64,000 nt of DNA from Craterostigma plantagineum (taxonomy: Eukaryota > Streptophyta > Magnoliopsida > Lamiales > Linderniaceae), in the NCBI GenBank assembly GCA_027422505.1, contig JAPQWV010000018.1, positions 18,804,001-18,868,000 on the forward strand. The letters run 5' to 3'. The number at the start of each line of letters is the position of its first letter. Position 1 is the stretch's first letter. The notes beneath the pieces are model-generated. The model ran no database searches, was not told the DNA's origin, and saw only the letters and a list, made by a program, of their open reading frames with translations. The position numbers and the translations under genes are program-made. This document shows positions 1 through 12,500 of the stretch, in pieces.

Positions 1-225
1 GCCCGAGGCAGGAGACCTCAATCACCCCGTAATCGCAAAATACAAATTGGACGAGGTGGACGCAGAGCAATCATGCAGGGGGCAACGTTCAGGTAACTTA
101 AAAAATCCTTTATTTATTTAACTACTGCAAAATTTACAGCAGATAGGAAAGTCAAAAAGCAAAACATGAACGGAAAGCAAGGAATAACAAGGACTAAAAG
201 CCAGACTCTAAAGAGAATCGTCCAA

Positions 226-2110
226 CTAATCCTTCTCGGCTGGACCGTCTCCTCGAGAGGCATCGCTACTTTCGCCCAACTCGAACTCATCCCAAAGACT
301 TTTCCCCTTTGCCGCCTCAGGATTTAGGAAGCCGAAGGGATGTGCACTTTCTGGAAAGCCATTTGCTCTAATCTGAGACAAGCACCCCTGAAACCCGAAG
401 TTGAAGTACATGGTGGCCGCCTCGGACACCTTCTCCACAGGAACCAACTTAGGACTGGGCTGATATTCTCGACTGCGACGGATTTCCCGCTCCGAGTGAA
501 GCTCTTGGCGAAGTTTGCCGACCTCAAACTGAGCCTTGGCCAGTTGATCTTTCAAGCGACCCACCTCTTGGGCTTCTTCACTGACCCGCATAGTCATCTC
601 CACATTGCAAGATCGCGCCGATTCAGTCATTTTCTGCTGAAGGCGATATCGCCGCACCCCCTCACAGGACAAGGAATAAACCTGAAGACAAAAGGAAGCA
701 ATCAAAACGAATACTCAATCAAGGATGGGAAAAGCTAAATCTACCTGGCTCAGAGACAAGGCCCACTCCTTCCAGAAACTACCATCAGACAGTTCCTTGG
801 CAAAATCCTTCTCTGCAGGAGTAAGGAAGTTCATCATATAAGATAAAGAAGATTCCCCATCTTTTTCCAACAGGAAAGGGGGTGAAGAGCGGGTCGGGAT
901 GAAGAAGGACCCTCGCGAAAAGAAACAGGAGGCGTAGGAGGCGATGGCTTTACCCGTTTAGGTCGCCCCATCTCATGGCATGGAGTCGACGCCTCACCTT
1001 CGGGAACATCTACTGAAGGCTCACCACACTCCCTACTCGCGCGTACTGAGGCACCTCTAGTACGAATGGCCAGAACGGCCAGAACACCCGAACCATCGCT
1101 TACTGAAGAAAAAGAAACAGTCAAGGAAGAAAGAGCTAATGAATGAAAGGAAGAGCATACCTAGAACACGAGGAGAAGCAGCCGCCCCAGCAGGAACGTC
1201 AGACACCAACTCCTTCACAGAGAAGCTTCAGCCATCGACCCGATCCATGAACGCCCGTATGAGGTCGGGGTTATTACCCGAGACCTGAAAATGATCTTGC
1301 CACTGAAGTAAGGAGAACCGGCAATCTCGGTGCTGGGGCGAAGGGCGTACGAAGAAGAACTTGTTCATCCATCCCTTAGTAGCATTGAAATTGTCGTGAA
1401 AGACGTCAGTAGGGGCACAAAAACAAACTTGCCAACATCTCTCTCGCACACACGGAAGAAATTAAGGATCAGTTCAGTGGTAAGAGGAAAACTAAGTCTG
1501 CGGGCGACGGCAGCTAGAGCCAGGAGCAGGCTACAAGAGTTAGGAAATATCTGGCCAGGGAAATGCCTAAGGCTTCACAAAGGTCAAGAAGGAAAAAGGG
1601 TATAAGGAACCTCAGCCCCATATCTATTTGGTCAGTGAAGAATGCCAAGAAGCCAGTAGGGGGCGAAGACGCTACTTACAAAGGACTGGGTAGCTGAACC
1701 TCATAGTCGGAAGGACTTCTGGCCTTCTCAAGGTATTCCCTGAGCAACGGGGGGCTGAGGGTTGACACCTTTATTTGATACCACGGGAAGTTCACCTTGG
1801 ATCGAGCCTGCTCCGCTTCAGCGGACCACCTGGCTAAGTTCTTACGATAACTTTTATCCTCATCATCTCCTCGAGGGATCGGCGACTTCACGCTGGAAGC
1901 CGGGTCGGGCTTTATGCCCGAATCAAAGCGGAGACTTGAAGAACCACCAAAATCGAAAGGAACATGCTCTGTCTTAGGAAAACAAGCAGCAACACGTTTA
2001 CCCTTGGAGAGGAAGAGGAAGCCATGAGAGCTTAAAAAATCACGGAGCACAAATACGGGGTTATAAGAGCGGAAACAAGAAAGCGATGAAATGAAAGCAA
2101 GAGAGCTCAT
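226..2110 (-). pseudogene. Antisense 'gypsy-type transposase' (Transposase_28-like) gene, copy B, degenerate
   Basis: This is a second, decayed copy of the gene at 2922-5124, on the same strand and in the same order. The 2110-1676 piece has the conserved WYQIKVST and DYEVQLPSP segments, matching WHQIKVST and DFEVVIPSP of copy A. The 1449-1228 piece holds KGWMNKFFFVRPS, matching KGWMSKFFYVKPS. The 705-226 piece is the coiled-coil C-terminus followed by YFNFGFQGCLSQIRANGF and HPFGFLN, matching YFKWGFYGCVSHLRALGY and HPFEFLD of copy A. A splice-donor-like GTAAGT lies at about 1679. The serine-rich N-terminus of copy A is missing, and the pieces lie in different frames, some probably split by introns. 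The function of this family is unknown; the name comes from its domain, not from demonstrated transposase activity. Confidence 0.5.
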
Positions 2111-2733
2111 ATATTTATAGAGAGTGGTCAGACTTGAGAGGGAAGCCAGCTGGTTTAAAGTTAAAACGACTAGATTTGACTCAATCCACGATTTTCTTGG
2201 GATTTCTCACCGACTCTCCGGGCAGACCTGGTTCCGAGATAGCCGTTGCTAAATTAGCGGATGCACCACCTCAGGAGAATACGGGAATGTTTGGGCCAGA
2301 TTCGCAATTTTTTAGGAAGGACGGATGACCCAGTCGAAACATCCCTCAACCACAGTACCTCGGGATATCACGCCCCTCGAGACGAATAACCGGAAGTGGC
2401 ACCATGCTCGGGTTCTTTCACCGAGGACCGGGTGACCTTTGTTTAATCCCTTAGGGGGCAATTGCCGGAAAACTCGCCCCTAGCCAGACGCACTCAATGC
2501 CCCCGGGATATGAGGTATTAAAAATGGAATAATGCCATTATGGTCGGGCAAGATGACCCGAGACAACATACTTCAGTAACGGAAAGATGAAGGTAGAAAA
2601 GCAGAAACGTACAAAGGAAACACAGGAAACAACATAAAGAAAATAAGCAATTCAAGTGAAGGAAGAGAAAGGAGCCCGAGGGCGTTGCATTCAGATATTA
2701 TGCCCCAAGGGGCTATGTACAAACATAGAGGAA

Positions 2734-2773
<40 letters not shown>

Positions 2774-2921
2774 GGTTCATTACAGTCATCCCAAAAAGAA
2801 AAAGAAAAGAGAACACTCAAGCGGCCGAACCGGCCTGACCTTCACCCCCAGCCACGTCCCTGGGTCTCTCCACCTCGACCTCTTCCATCTGATCCTCATC
2901 CCCAGCATGCTCCTTATGAAC
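2111..2921. other. Spacer between the two antisense genes
   Basis: I see no credible coding sequence here. It includes a perfect (TA)n microsatellite at about 2737-2771. Reading frames that cross the spacer on the + strand are dominated by the Tyr-Ile repeat from that microsatellite. Confidence 0.5.
2737..2771. repeat. (TA)n microsatellite
   Basis: Uninterrupted TA dinucleotide run, directly visible. Confidence 0.95.
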
Positions 2922-5124
2922 TTATTCACCTACAGGCTCCTCAGGCACCCCAGTCTCCTCGGCCTCCTCCTGGATACCATCCCCCGAAGCACCCCGTACC
3001 TTCTCGAGCGCAGGTTCAACAACACTCGCCAATCTTGGTGGCGGAATAGGCGTCCTCGAGGGACCGCTCTCATCGCATGGCTCGTGCAGGTAGCCCTCAT
3101 TGGGGGTCTCCTTCAGGGTTTGAAGGGCGTCAAGGAACTCAAAGGGGTGGTCGGCCTGGCTATATCCAAGCGCTCGAAGATGGGAAACGCAACCATAGAA
3201 GCCCCACTTGAAGTAGGTCTTCATCTCCTTCAGGTGGTTGCGCCTGGGGATATAATTCTGCTCCAGGTCCTTTTCCCAATCCTTCCGCTCATTGACCCGA
3301 GCCACCTCCGATCTAGAGAGATGACGTTGAAGTTCAGCGGCATCCTCTTGAAGCTTCTTCTCCCGAGCCTTGGCCTCGACTACCTCTTGCTCCAATTCCT
3401 CTACCCTCTTGCGAAAATCAACTTCAGCTTGGGATAACGCTCTATTCCGCTCGGCAAGTCGGGAGACACGCTTCATGGCCTTAGTCCCCAGAGAGAGTGA
3501 CTATGCAGAAAGAATCTTAGTAAGTCCAAAATGACTCGATGGAGCAGAAAGCATGGAGAAATACGTACCTGCCCGAGGGTGACACCAAGAAGGCTCCCGA
3601 GGTCAGGGTAAGAAAGCTCACGGGTATAATGCCTGTTGGCTTGGGAACTCCCGAAGGAACTCCCAGCCCTCATCCTTCGAAGGGTCATCAAAGAAGGCGG
3701 GCTGCTTAGCCCGACCCAACGCGACTTGGCCTCCCGGAGGCGAGGAAGTAGGCTGACTTGAAGATGCTCGGGTTCTTTTTACTGAGGCCCCTCCTTGAGA
3801 AGTAAGCAGCTCTCTTAGGTGCAGATTTCTTCACCCCCAAGGAAGTGGCGGGAGCTTTGCCCTTACCCTTGGATCGGGTATTTGGGGCAGTCTGAGACGG
3901 ATTAGGCCGGGGAACGTCCTCGTCATCCTCATCCGCGAGAGCAATTACTTCTGCTAGCGTCATGAGTCGTTCTGCAAGGAAGACAGAGGAAGAGGTTAGA
4001 TTCTCGAGAGAGAAAAGTTTATCTAATACCCGAGGACATCTTATTTATACCTAGGGAGTCGGAGAGGAGAACTGTTTTGGAGCAGAAACTATAAGCATAA
4101 AGGAGCTCGTCCGTTCGGAGTTTCTTAGCGTATTAACGACGCCCATTCAGTTTAGAAAAGAAGGCCTCTACCCGAGCAGCTGGCTCGGGGGGTAGGGGGT
4201 GAGAGATGAAGGCATTATCATTCCAGGAAAAGGGAAGAAGCTCCCTCTTGACACTATTTGCTGAAGGCTTGACGTAAAAAAACTTACTCATCCAGCCTTT
4301 GTGGGAAGAGGGATTGCCTCGGATGAACCCGGGGTGTGAGAGGGGGTAAGAAAGAACTTTCCCTCTTCTTTTTTGTTCAGCTTCAGGAAAGCCAAAAGCA
4401 TGGTGATCGAGGTTTCGTAACGGAAGTGAGAAAGAATGACGGCTAAAGAAAGAAGGAGACTAAAGGAGTTAGGGGCTAACTGAGCAGCGGAAATCCCGAA
4501 GTATCTACAAATATCGACAATGAAGCGAGGCATGGCAAACCTAAGACCCATCTCGACTTGATCAAAAAAATAGATACCATAGCCTTCGGGGGGAGCACTG
4601 GCTAGGTCGGTGGGGGAAGGGATCACGACTTCAAAGTCATTGGGAAGGCCCGAAAGTGATTTCAACTTAGGAAGGTCTGAAGCCTTGAAAGTTGAGACTT
4701 TAATTTGGTGCCATCGAATACCCTGGCGACGAGCCCGAAAGTTCTCGACCTCCCCAATCCAGGCGCTAAAGGCCCGACGAAAGGCCCCCGGACCAGGAAA
4801 GTCCTCCTCATGAGGAGGAGCCGGCTCCTGGATAACACGAGGGGGAGGGGCAAGGGGAATAGAAGTGGTGGCCTCAGAATCCATAGAATGAGCCCTCGAG
4901 GAACCCTCCTCAAGGCCTACGGAATCGGTCCTCGAAGGACCCTCCTGAGGAATTTCAACATCTACCTGAGGATTACCCCTCACACTAACTACAGGACTAC
5001 CCGAACCCTCAAAAGAATAGCTACCACTATCGGAAGAACTACTATCACTACTGCCCGACCCCCCTGATCCCTCAGTAGAATTACCCGGAACAATATGGGA
5101 ACTCTCACCGGAATTAGAAGACAT
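2922..5124 (-). CDS. Antisense 'gypsy-type transposase' (Transposase_28-like) gene, copy A, multi-exon
   Basis: Reading starts at the ATG at 5124. The N-terminus is very Ser/Gly-rich and is followed by an acidic linker and a globular part with RWHQIKVSTFKASDLPK, MGLRFAMPRFIVDICRYFGI and QLAPNSFSLLLSLAVI. These match the pattern of the plant 'putative gypsy type transposon' domain (PF04195). The protein continues as a basic/acidic linker (3963-3706) and a C-terminal coiled coil (3476-2922) rich in Glu/Lys heptads. GT-AG introns are visible at 3972-4050 and 3501-3568 (minus strand). A frame change near 4330 and another near 3710 are not explained by clear introns, so the gene may be damaged. 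A TATA box lies about 155 bp upstream. It sits antisense between pol and the 3' LTR. Function unknown. Confidence 0.55.
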
Positions 5125-5279
5125 AGCTAGGCAAGAAAAGAAGCTAAGAGAAGAAATACTTACAGAAACCTAAAAAGCTCGGAAGAAAGGGCATAAAGGC
5201 TCGGGAACTCGGAAACTTCGCGTAGAGAGAGAGTAGTGAGAGAAAGCGGAAGAAAAGGAAATGAAGGAAAGACGTGGGG

Positions 5280-5288
5280 TATATATAG
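5280..5288 (-). promoter_or_regulatory. TATA box of the antisense gene
   Basis: On the minus strand CTATATATACCCC lies about 155 bp upstream of the ATG at 5124. This fits a short leader and suggests the antisense gene has its own promoter rather than using the LTR. Confidence 0.45.
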
Positions 5289-5632
5289 GCCTCATGTGTC
5301 TTAGCCGAGCCCTTGGATCGTGATCTTATCGACGGGCCATGTCGATCCGCACCAACAAAACCACGATCCGTGTCAATCCTCAGAACGCGCGCCAAAGTTC
5401 CCGCCCAGGCGTCCCATCAGAGCCATCCATTGAAATAACGACACGTGGCAGGGAAGATGAAGCGGTTTTTAGAAACCCTAGAAGCATTAAGGGATTCACC
5501 TCAAGAGCGATTGGGCCTGACTAAATACCACCGCGATCTCCAAGGACAATGGCGGTTCGGGTATTTCACCACCACTACATAAAACGTCCAAAATTCACCA
5601 AACTCTTTTGGACTAATCGAAGGGGGTACTAT

Positions 5633-6444
5633 TGTTACCCTCGGGAATTACATACCCTGTGATAAAATACCCGACCCGCGTCAACTAGCATAACCACCCC
5701 ATTTAAAGAATAACATCTATCCTTCGGTCCCTCGGGTCAACCAGAATACCCCGGGAAGGAGGATCCAGGACAGCCACGGAGAGCCCACGTCAGAAGCACC
5801 TCAAGGACCTTAGAGTGTCCCTAGGCTCCGGGGACAAATACACGAGAACCTACAGCAAAGAGATTAATAGCACCTCGGGTGATTATCCCGAGGCCTGGGA
5901 CCAGTGCAGGAGACTCTCTAGCCAAGGGATCGGTAATCCCTCGATCATTATCCCGAGGCCCGAGGGCAATGCGCATCTTAGAGACTTTGGCCTCCTCCTA
6001 TAAGAAACTGCCACGATCTTCACTCCGTGGCGTCAGTAGAATAGGCGACAAGTAACTGCCCATAACGGAAGCCATCACGAAGACGTGCTATCGTGGGTAG
6101 GTAATGGTCGAGCCCGAGAAAAACGGTAAAGGGGTAAAACTGCTCAAAAACCGCCCCAACTCAAATCCCTATAAATATTGCATGCCTCGTCCGAAACAGG
6201 TATCGATTTCTTACGTGTCCTACCGTTACTCTGCTAAATTTATCACTCACGCACACACTTGAACACACCATTTTTATGCTGCTTCACGCTTGGAACATGG
6301 AAAATACCCTCTTGACTTAGGCAAGAGGGCAAACGACCCCCAAACTTTACCCTGTTTTCAAGTCTCCAGGCAGCATTCGCCGCGGAATTAAGGTGGGAAA
6401 CGCTCGTTAGACGTCCAATGCGGTAGATTCATTTTTCGGCGGCA
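5633..6444 (+). repeat. 3' LTR of the Tat-like gypsy element
   Basis: Runs from TGTTACCC to GGCA, about 812 bp, preceded by a G-rich purine tract. It is a typical GC-richer promoter-bearing LTR with TATAAATAT at 6170-6178. The 5' LTR is outside the window, so length and ends could not be checked against a partner. Confidence 0.55.
6170..6178 (+). promoter_or_regulatory. LTR TATA box
   Basis: TATAAATAT inside the LTR, about 270 bp before its 3' end. Downstream sequence would be the R-U5 part. Confidence 0.5.
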
Positions 6445-6726
6445 TCATAATAAATTTGGCTTGTACATCACTTTGGCCATCCCCCTCAAAGCATCGTTAT
6501 CTCGCGATTAAGCTTTACAATTAACGAAGTAAATATCAGATCATCAGTGACAATGCAATTATTACTATCGTTATTATTAAAGTATGGAGTTCGCACATTC
6601 CAGGAAATTTCTCAAGTCAAGTTAAAGTAACAAATTGTCCGACGTGTATGCACTGCAGATTTCTGACCAAGTCCTGGAATCAATTAACTATTTTTTTGGT
6701 CTACTCTTAAATTCATCGAAAATTAG

Positions 6727-6985
6727 TAATTCCCCCGTCCCGGCTATTTCTTCCCAAAGATTAGCGGGCACAGAGATTAAGAAATCACATTATTTTAATA
6801 TTATAGTACAACTTTTGAGGTATAGAGAGAGAAAAGTTATTAGTAGACACGCAAATCAAGAAGACTTTTTTTAATATTAATGGTGTAATTAGTTTAATTA
6901 GTGGGATAATTTTTTACCAAAAATAGAAATGAGAAGAATTATGTAGGACGTCCGAAATAGAAAGATGGAAAGGACGGAGGTAGTA
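6727..6985. mobile_element. Stowaway-like MITE (degenerate)
   Basis: Ends read TTCCCCCGTCCCGG and GGACGGAGGTAGTA, a decayed form of the Stowaway terminus CTCCCTCCGTCCC. The second GLR segment runs straight through this point (about 48494), so this is an insertion younger than the duplication. Confidence 0.7.
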
Positions 6986-7367
6986 TTAACTAGCGTATGC
7001 ATGCTTGGGATCATCTGTCACTTGATGTTGTATGATTCAAATTTAATATTTTTATTTTGGGAATAATAACCCCTCTTTGGAACAATCCTACGCCACGCTT
7101 TCATGGGATAACAATTTCAAATCTTTGATTAAAATATAGAAAAACGTCCACTAGTTGTGAAAATGACGTGTGGTTTGGGAATTGACTTCTATTTTAAGTT
7201 TGAGGGTTTTATATTGTAATAAAAATAAATGTGGGGCTTAATACGATATTACTACAACTGAGTTAATGATGTGAGCTACTATTTAAATATATAGTTATAT
7301 ATCGATGAGGAAGATATGATTAAAAAGTTCGAGTATCGACAAATTTGGACAAGAAGAGAATCCTGCC

Positions 7368-7965
7368 GAGCATCTCCAATCGAACACCAAAACAAAAAAA
7401 AAAATCTGAAATTTACTCCAACCGAACCCCAAAACAATCTCAAAATGGGATTTATCATTTTTCTCTCCAATAAAATCGCATATATGCGATCAATGACAGT
7501 TTTTTGCGTTTTGGTTTACAAATAACATAATAATCCAATATTTGTAGATTCTTTACACGCAATCTCATCTTGATAAGAGACGTACAATCAGCTTTAATAA
7601 AGTATGGTGTTTTATCATATCCTCAGCTATTTTTTTCCCTACATTGACTTCTTCAGCTATCATCAAGTTGCAAATTTAATCAGAATACAGTACGAAGTTT
7701 TCGGAATATTAAGGTCAAATGTTATCTGCAAATTACTGTCCATAGTCATGATTATAGTTTTATTAATTATTTTATTGTATCTAAAATAATATTTGTTGTT
7801 TAATTTGTAAAGTTATAAAATATGTGGATATTTTGTAATTTTGTAAAAATTGGTGTGGAGGGAATATTGCAGGAATAATCCTTTGAGTTTGAGAATGAGT
7901 ATTTCGGTTGGAGAAGAATTACTGCATTTTGAGTTTAAGAATGAGTTTCTCGGTTGGAGATGGTC
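7368..7965. mobile_element. MITE with GAGCATCTCCAA termini
   Basis: The left end is GAGCATCTCCAATCG and the right end is the inverted CGGTTGGAGATGGTC. Sub-terminal copies of the same motif (ACTCCAACCGAAC; TTTCGGTTGGAGA) lie further in. The block is absent from the second GLR segment (about 48868). The superfamily and exact target duplication are not clear. Confidence 0.65.
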
Positions 7966-8096
7966 TAGGCAATAACGCACGTTTGTGTTACCAAATAATT
8001 GAAACAACTATATTTTGAACGAGTCGCGGGGCAGTTAACAATCTATGCAAAGCATTTACTATTCTATTAGTAGACAGCTTACATATCTGTGTTACT

Positions 8097-8806
8097 TGTA
8101 AGAAATAGGGGCTGGGCCTCCGGTAATTTTATCCGTTTCAAGGCCCACGCACACACGCCACACGAGGAGGGGTCCCGGTATAAGCTTGATGGGTTTCCTT
8201 CTTAAAACCAATTGGTGATAAGAGGATGACCCATCAAGCTTATAAACCCATTTATTTTTGTTGCTACCATCGGTGTGGGACATTTTAGTCCATCACACGT
8301 GACTATCTTAACACTCCCCCCTCACGTGTGAGCCCATTTCTTTTAATCAGACGGGAAAGAGTGCTGGAAGAGCCCTCCCCGTCTTAAGTTTCATGTGTGT
8401 GTGAGAACGGAAGGCTACGGGCGGGGCACCACCTCTTGGTTCTGTCTTCTAAACTGCTTGAGCTCCTACTATCACAGCGGTTACGAAGACAGCAAAGGGA
8501 TATTGAAAAGAGGGAGCACAAGAGGAACGTCATTCTTTTCGAACCCGCCGTATATTTAATTGAGTCGGATCATCCCACTCTGATACCATGTAACAAATAG
8601 GGGCTGGGCCTCCGGTAATTTTATCCGTTATCAAGGCCCACGCACTCACGCCACACGAGGAGGGGTCCCGGTATAAACTTGATGAAGTTCCTTCTTAAAA
8701 CCAATTAGTGATAAGAGAGTGAGCCGTCAAGCTTATAAACCCATTTATTTTTGTTGCTACCATCGGTGTGGGACATTTTAGTCCATCGCACGTGACGATC
8801 TTAACA
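8097..8806 (-). mobile_element. TRIM (terminal-repeat retrotransposon in miniature)
   Basis: This 710-bp element has two about 217-bp direct repeats (8097-8313 and 8589-8806). The right repeat abuts TGGTATCAGAGTGGG (minus strand), a primer-binding site for initiator Met-tRNA. The left repeat abuts a minus-strand purine tract, GAGGGGGGAG. LTRs start TGTTAAGAT and end TTACA on the minus strand. It has no coding capacity; the internal region is about 275 bp. The target duplication TTACT (8092-8096 and 8807-8811) is exact, and the other GLR copy has a single TTACT at the matching spot (about 49025). It must have moved with proteins from another element. Confidence 0.9.
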
Positions 8807-9194
8807 TTACTAGCTTAAAGCAAGCAAGTCTTCGCACTTAACTTAGCTAGAGCTCATTCGCAAATCCCACAAATTATTACATGCCAACAAAAAGGTTGTT
8901 CTTGTTACTATCTTTTTCCGTCTTAACAACGTTGTTGTTAGAATCACAAGCGAATCACAAGCAACGTCGTCGTACATATGCATATCAGATAACAAAAACC
9001 CTAAACGAAACTTAACCATTGGCCTCGTCATTGATCTCAAGTCTCGTTTGGGCAAAGATCAAAGAATAGCCATCGAAGTTGCCGCCGAATATCTTCAAGG
9101 CTGCGCCGACTTGTCTTTTCAAATAAGAGACTCCAATGGAGTTCAAGCTCGTGCATCCTTCGAAGGTGATAATAATAACGAAGTTATTACTTTC

Positions 9195-9580
9195 TAACAG
9201 AGAATTGAATTGAAAAACACCAAATCTTAACGTGGTTCGGATTATTCAGAATCCTACATCCACGGGGATGAATCAAATCTTATTAATCGAACGTGATTTT
9301 ACAGAGAGGGGAATTTACAGAGGAGAACATGATAAATGAGGAAGATGAAATCAGCATTTTTATAACTAAGCCGTTCCCGCGTTTTTCAAGACGTCTCAGC
9401 TGAATTAGTTGTAGAAATCGTCAGTATCTTCAGCGTCTTTATAAGTGAGCTTATCAGTAAGCGCATCTTTATAAGTTCGAACTCGCTTATTTAAGTTCTT
9501 TCCCTTGCTGTTCTTCATTTGATTCAGCTCAAATTCGTCCTTCACTTTTCCCTTGATCTTTTCGTACGATTGTTTCAACA
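9195..9580 (-). repeat. copia 3' LTR
   Basis: 386 bp, matching 14112-14497. The end of the pol reading frame runs about 59 codons into this LTR before its stop at 9405. Confidence 0.93.
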
Positions 9581-12500
9581 CCCCCCCACAAGATGGATGA
9601 TACAAATTCTTCATAGACATCTTGCCTAAGACCCCTTGCAGCACAGGCCCTGTCAGTGCCTTAGTAAATATATCCGCAAGCTGATGCTCCGATCTGATTG
9701 GTAACAGTTTTATAGATCCATTGCCAATGTGATGCCTTACAAAGTGGCAGTCAATTTCTATATGTTTTGAGCGCTCGTGGAACTTGGGATTGGAAGCCAA
9801 TTTCACCGCTGACTGGTTGTCACAGTATACCACAGGTACTGAACTTATGCCTATCTTGAGCTCTTCCAAAAGCTGTCTAATCCACAATACTTCTGAGACA
9901 ACAGATCCCATAGCTCTATATTCTGCCTCTGTAGAGGATCTAGACACCGTTGCCTGTCTTTTAGCTTTCCAAGTGATCAACGAATCACCCAAGAACGTGC
10001 AATAGCCGGTGATGGACTTTCGGGTATCTTTACAAGATGCCCAATCCGAATCTGAGAACTCCCTCAGCCTCAGATCAGTATCTGAGCTCATAAGTATTCC
10101 CTGACCTGGTGTACCTTTTAAGTACCTGAGTAGATGATGTGCTGCTGCTAAATGCCCGGTTCTAGGTGCGGAAATGAACTGACTCAGCCTGTGTACCGAG
10201 AAGGCTATATCTGGTCTTGTAAAGGTGAGGTAAAGAAGTCTACCCACCAGTCTGCGATACTTGAAAGGATCGGCCAGGAGTTCTCCGTCTTCATTGGTCA
10301 TCTTCTCACTGGGATTGATTGGCGTTGTTAGAGGCTTCGAACCCAAGTACCCGGTATCTTCTAGCAATTGGAGGGTATATTGCCTCTGTGAGATATAGAT
10401 ACCTGTGTCGCTTCTAGCTACCTCGATTCCAAGGAAGTACCTCAATTCGCCCATGTCTTTTATTTTAAAACACGCTGCCAAGAACTCTTTTACCTCTTGC
10501 AGAGCCTCCAATGTAGGGCCTGCTAGTATCACATCATCAACAAACACTAACAGAACAATCAAAGAGTCACCTCTGCCCCTTGTGAACAGCGTGTGGTCCG
10601 ACTGCGTCTGAGTGAATCCACAGTTCTTGACCGCGTCCGTGAACTTCCTGTTCCATTGCCTTGAAGCTTGCTTCAAGCCGTAGATTGATTTATGTAGTTT
10701 ACACACCATTTTGCTGCTTCCGGTTCTGTCATGATTCCTGTAAAAACCATCCGATAAGTCCATAAAAACTTCCTCAGATAATTCACCGTTCAAGAACGCA
10801 TTATTAACGTCCAACTGTAGTAATTTCTAGTTCAGCTTTGCTGCTAAGGCCAGGACTATTTTGATGGTGTTATGTTTCGCAACTGGAGCAAATGTATCCA
10901 CGTAATCTACTCTCTCTCGTTGGTCGTATCCTTTCGCCACTAAGCGGGCTTTGTGTCTGTCTAGCTGCCCTTCTGAGTTGAATTTCAGTTTATAAATCCA
11001 TCGACTACCTATGGATTTCTTCCCTTTTGGCAATGGCATTACAGTCCAAGTCCCATTTTCTTCTAATGCTTTAAATTCTTCGTTCATGGCTTCTTGCCAC
11101 TTCACTGACCCCGCAGCTTGAGCATAATTCTTGGGCTCTCTTGCCATTGATATGTTGCAAATGACTCCCTGATATTCCTTCGAAAGTTCTGATAAGACAT
11201 CACCTCTGATATAGGGTATGTTACCTTCCTCTTTTCTGCAACACTGTTGCATTGATAATCACTCAGGTACCTTGGCTTTCTTTGTTGTCTGGTTGACCTT
11301 CTGTATCCTTGCTCTTCATGTTCCTGGTTGTGAGAATCTGCAGATGATTGCTGATCATTTTCCAGATGGTCCTGTGAATCTGAGGAAGGTTGCTGTAAGT
11401 TTTCCAGATGGCCTGGGGCCGATTGCTGCTGATAGTCTGGAGCAAATTGTTGTTCTCCAGGTTCATTCATTTGCATCTGTTCTTCCCCTACTCCTCCATG
11501 TACTTCTGTCTGGTGATTAAACTGAAAAGGTCTAGGAAGAACATATGCCTGGAATGGATCTTCAGCCTCAGATTGATTTCCTTTGAAGGGGAATTCATCC
11601 TCTTTAAAGTGGACATCTCTAGATACGGAGACTTCCCTTGTTTGCAGATCCATCACCTTGTATCCCTTGATGCCATTGGGGTAACCTATGAAGACACACT
11701 CTCGAGCTCTAGCATCGAATTTTCTTCTACCTGCAGAAAGTGTAGAAGCAAAGCAAAGACATCCAAAGACTCGTAGTGCATTGTAATCTATAGGCCTTTG
11801 GAATAACAATTCGTAGGGGCTTTTACTGCCTAGTATCATGGAGGGTGTTCTATTAATCAAAAAGGTGGCTGTCATGACACATTCGGTCCAGTATTCAATT
11901 GGCAAATTAGACTGGAAAAGAAGAGCCCGTGCCACATTTAATAGATGTTGGTGCTTTCGCTCAACTAATGAGTTTTGTTGCGGAGTTTGTACACACGACA
12001 AGTGATGGATAATACCTTTGCTTCTGTACAATTCTACGATGTTGAACTCTTTAGCATTGTCAGTTCTAATTGTCTTAATCCTACATCCGAACTGTGTTTC
12101 AATCAAAGCTAAAAACTGTGATATGACTGACTGAACTTCAGATTTGTTCCTGATTAAGAACAGCCAGGTAAACCTTGTATAATCATCTACTATAGTGACG
12201 AAATATCGATGACCTAGATATGAGGGAACATGGAAAGGTCCTCACACGTCACAGTGCACAAGATCAAAGGCAGAACACGCAGATTTATTATCATTTGGAA
12301 ATGTGATCCTTTTCTGCTTTGCTAGTGGGCAGATTTTACAGTATGTGCTCACAGAATCAACATGCAACAAGGAAGTTTTAAGTACATCTAATACTCTACT
12401 AGATGGATGCCCTAACCTCTGCCAAAGACTCATAGACACCTTATTTAAGAAGACAGAATCAGCAGAAACTAGATTATCAGAAACTAGTGTGGGTCGAGCA

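Larger units (their letters stand above)
1..6444 (+). mobile_element. 3' part of a Ty3/gypsy LTR retrotransposon (Tat-like), left end outside window
   Basis: The right boundary is an LTR-like block starting TGTTACCCTCGG at 5633 and ending GGCA at 6444. A purine run (GAAGGGGG) sits just upstream, as expected for a polypurine tract, so the element reads on the + strand. Between the missing pol region and this LTR lie two minus-strand genes. Antisense extra ORFs of this type are known from Tat-lineage plant gypsy elements, which is why I favour Tat. No gag or pol is in the window, so the lineage is inferred. The right edge is supported by the second GLR segment, whose homology begins at the equivalent point (about 48260). 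Confidence 0.6.

Noticed and set aside
2685..3437. Long open frame on the + strand opposite the coiled-coil exon
   Set aside because: It is the complement of the antisense gene plus a translated (TA)n run; the protein has no recognisable domain and the minus-strand frame has matching family text.
6300..6440. Plastid or mitochondrial insert
   Set aside because: No organelle genes or rRNA/tRNA sequence recognised here or elsewhere in the window.
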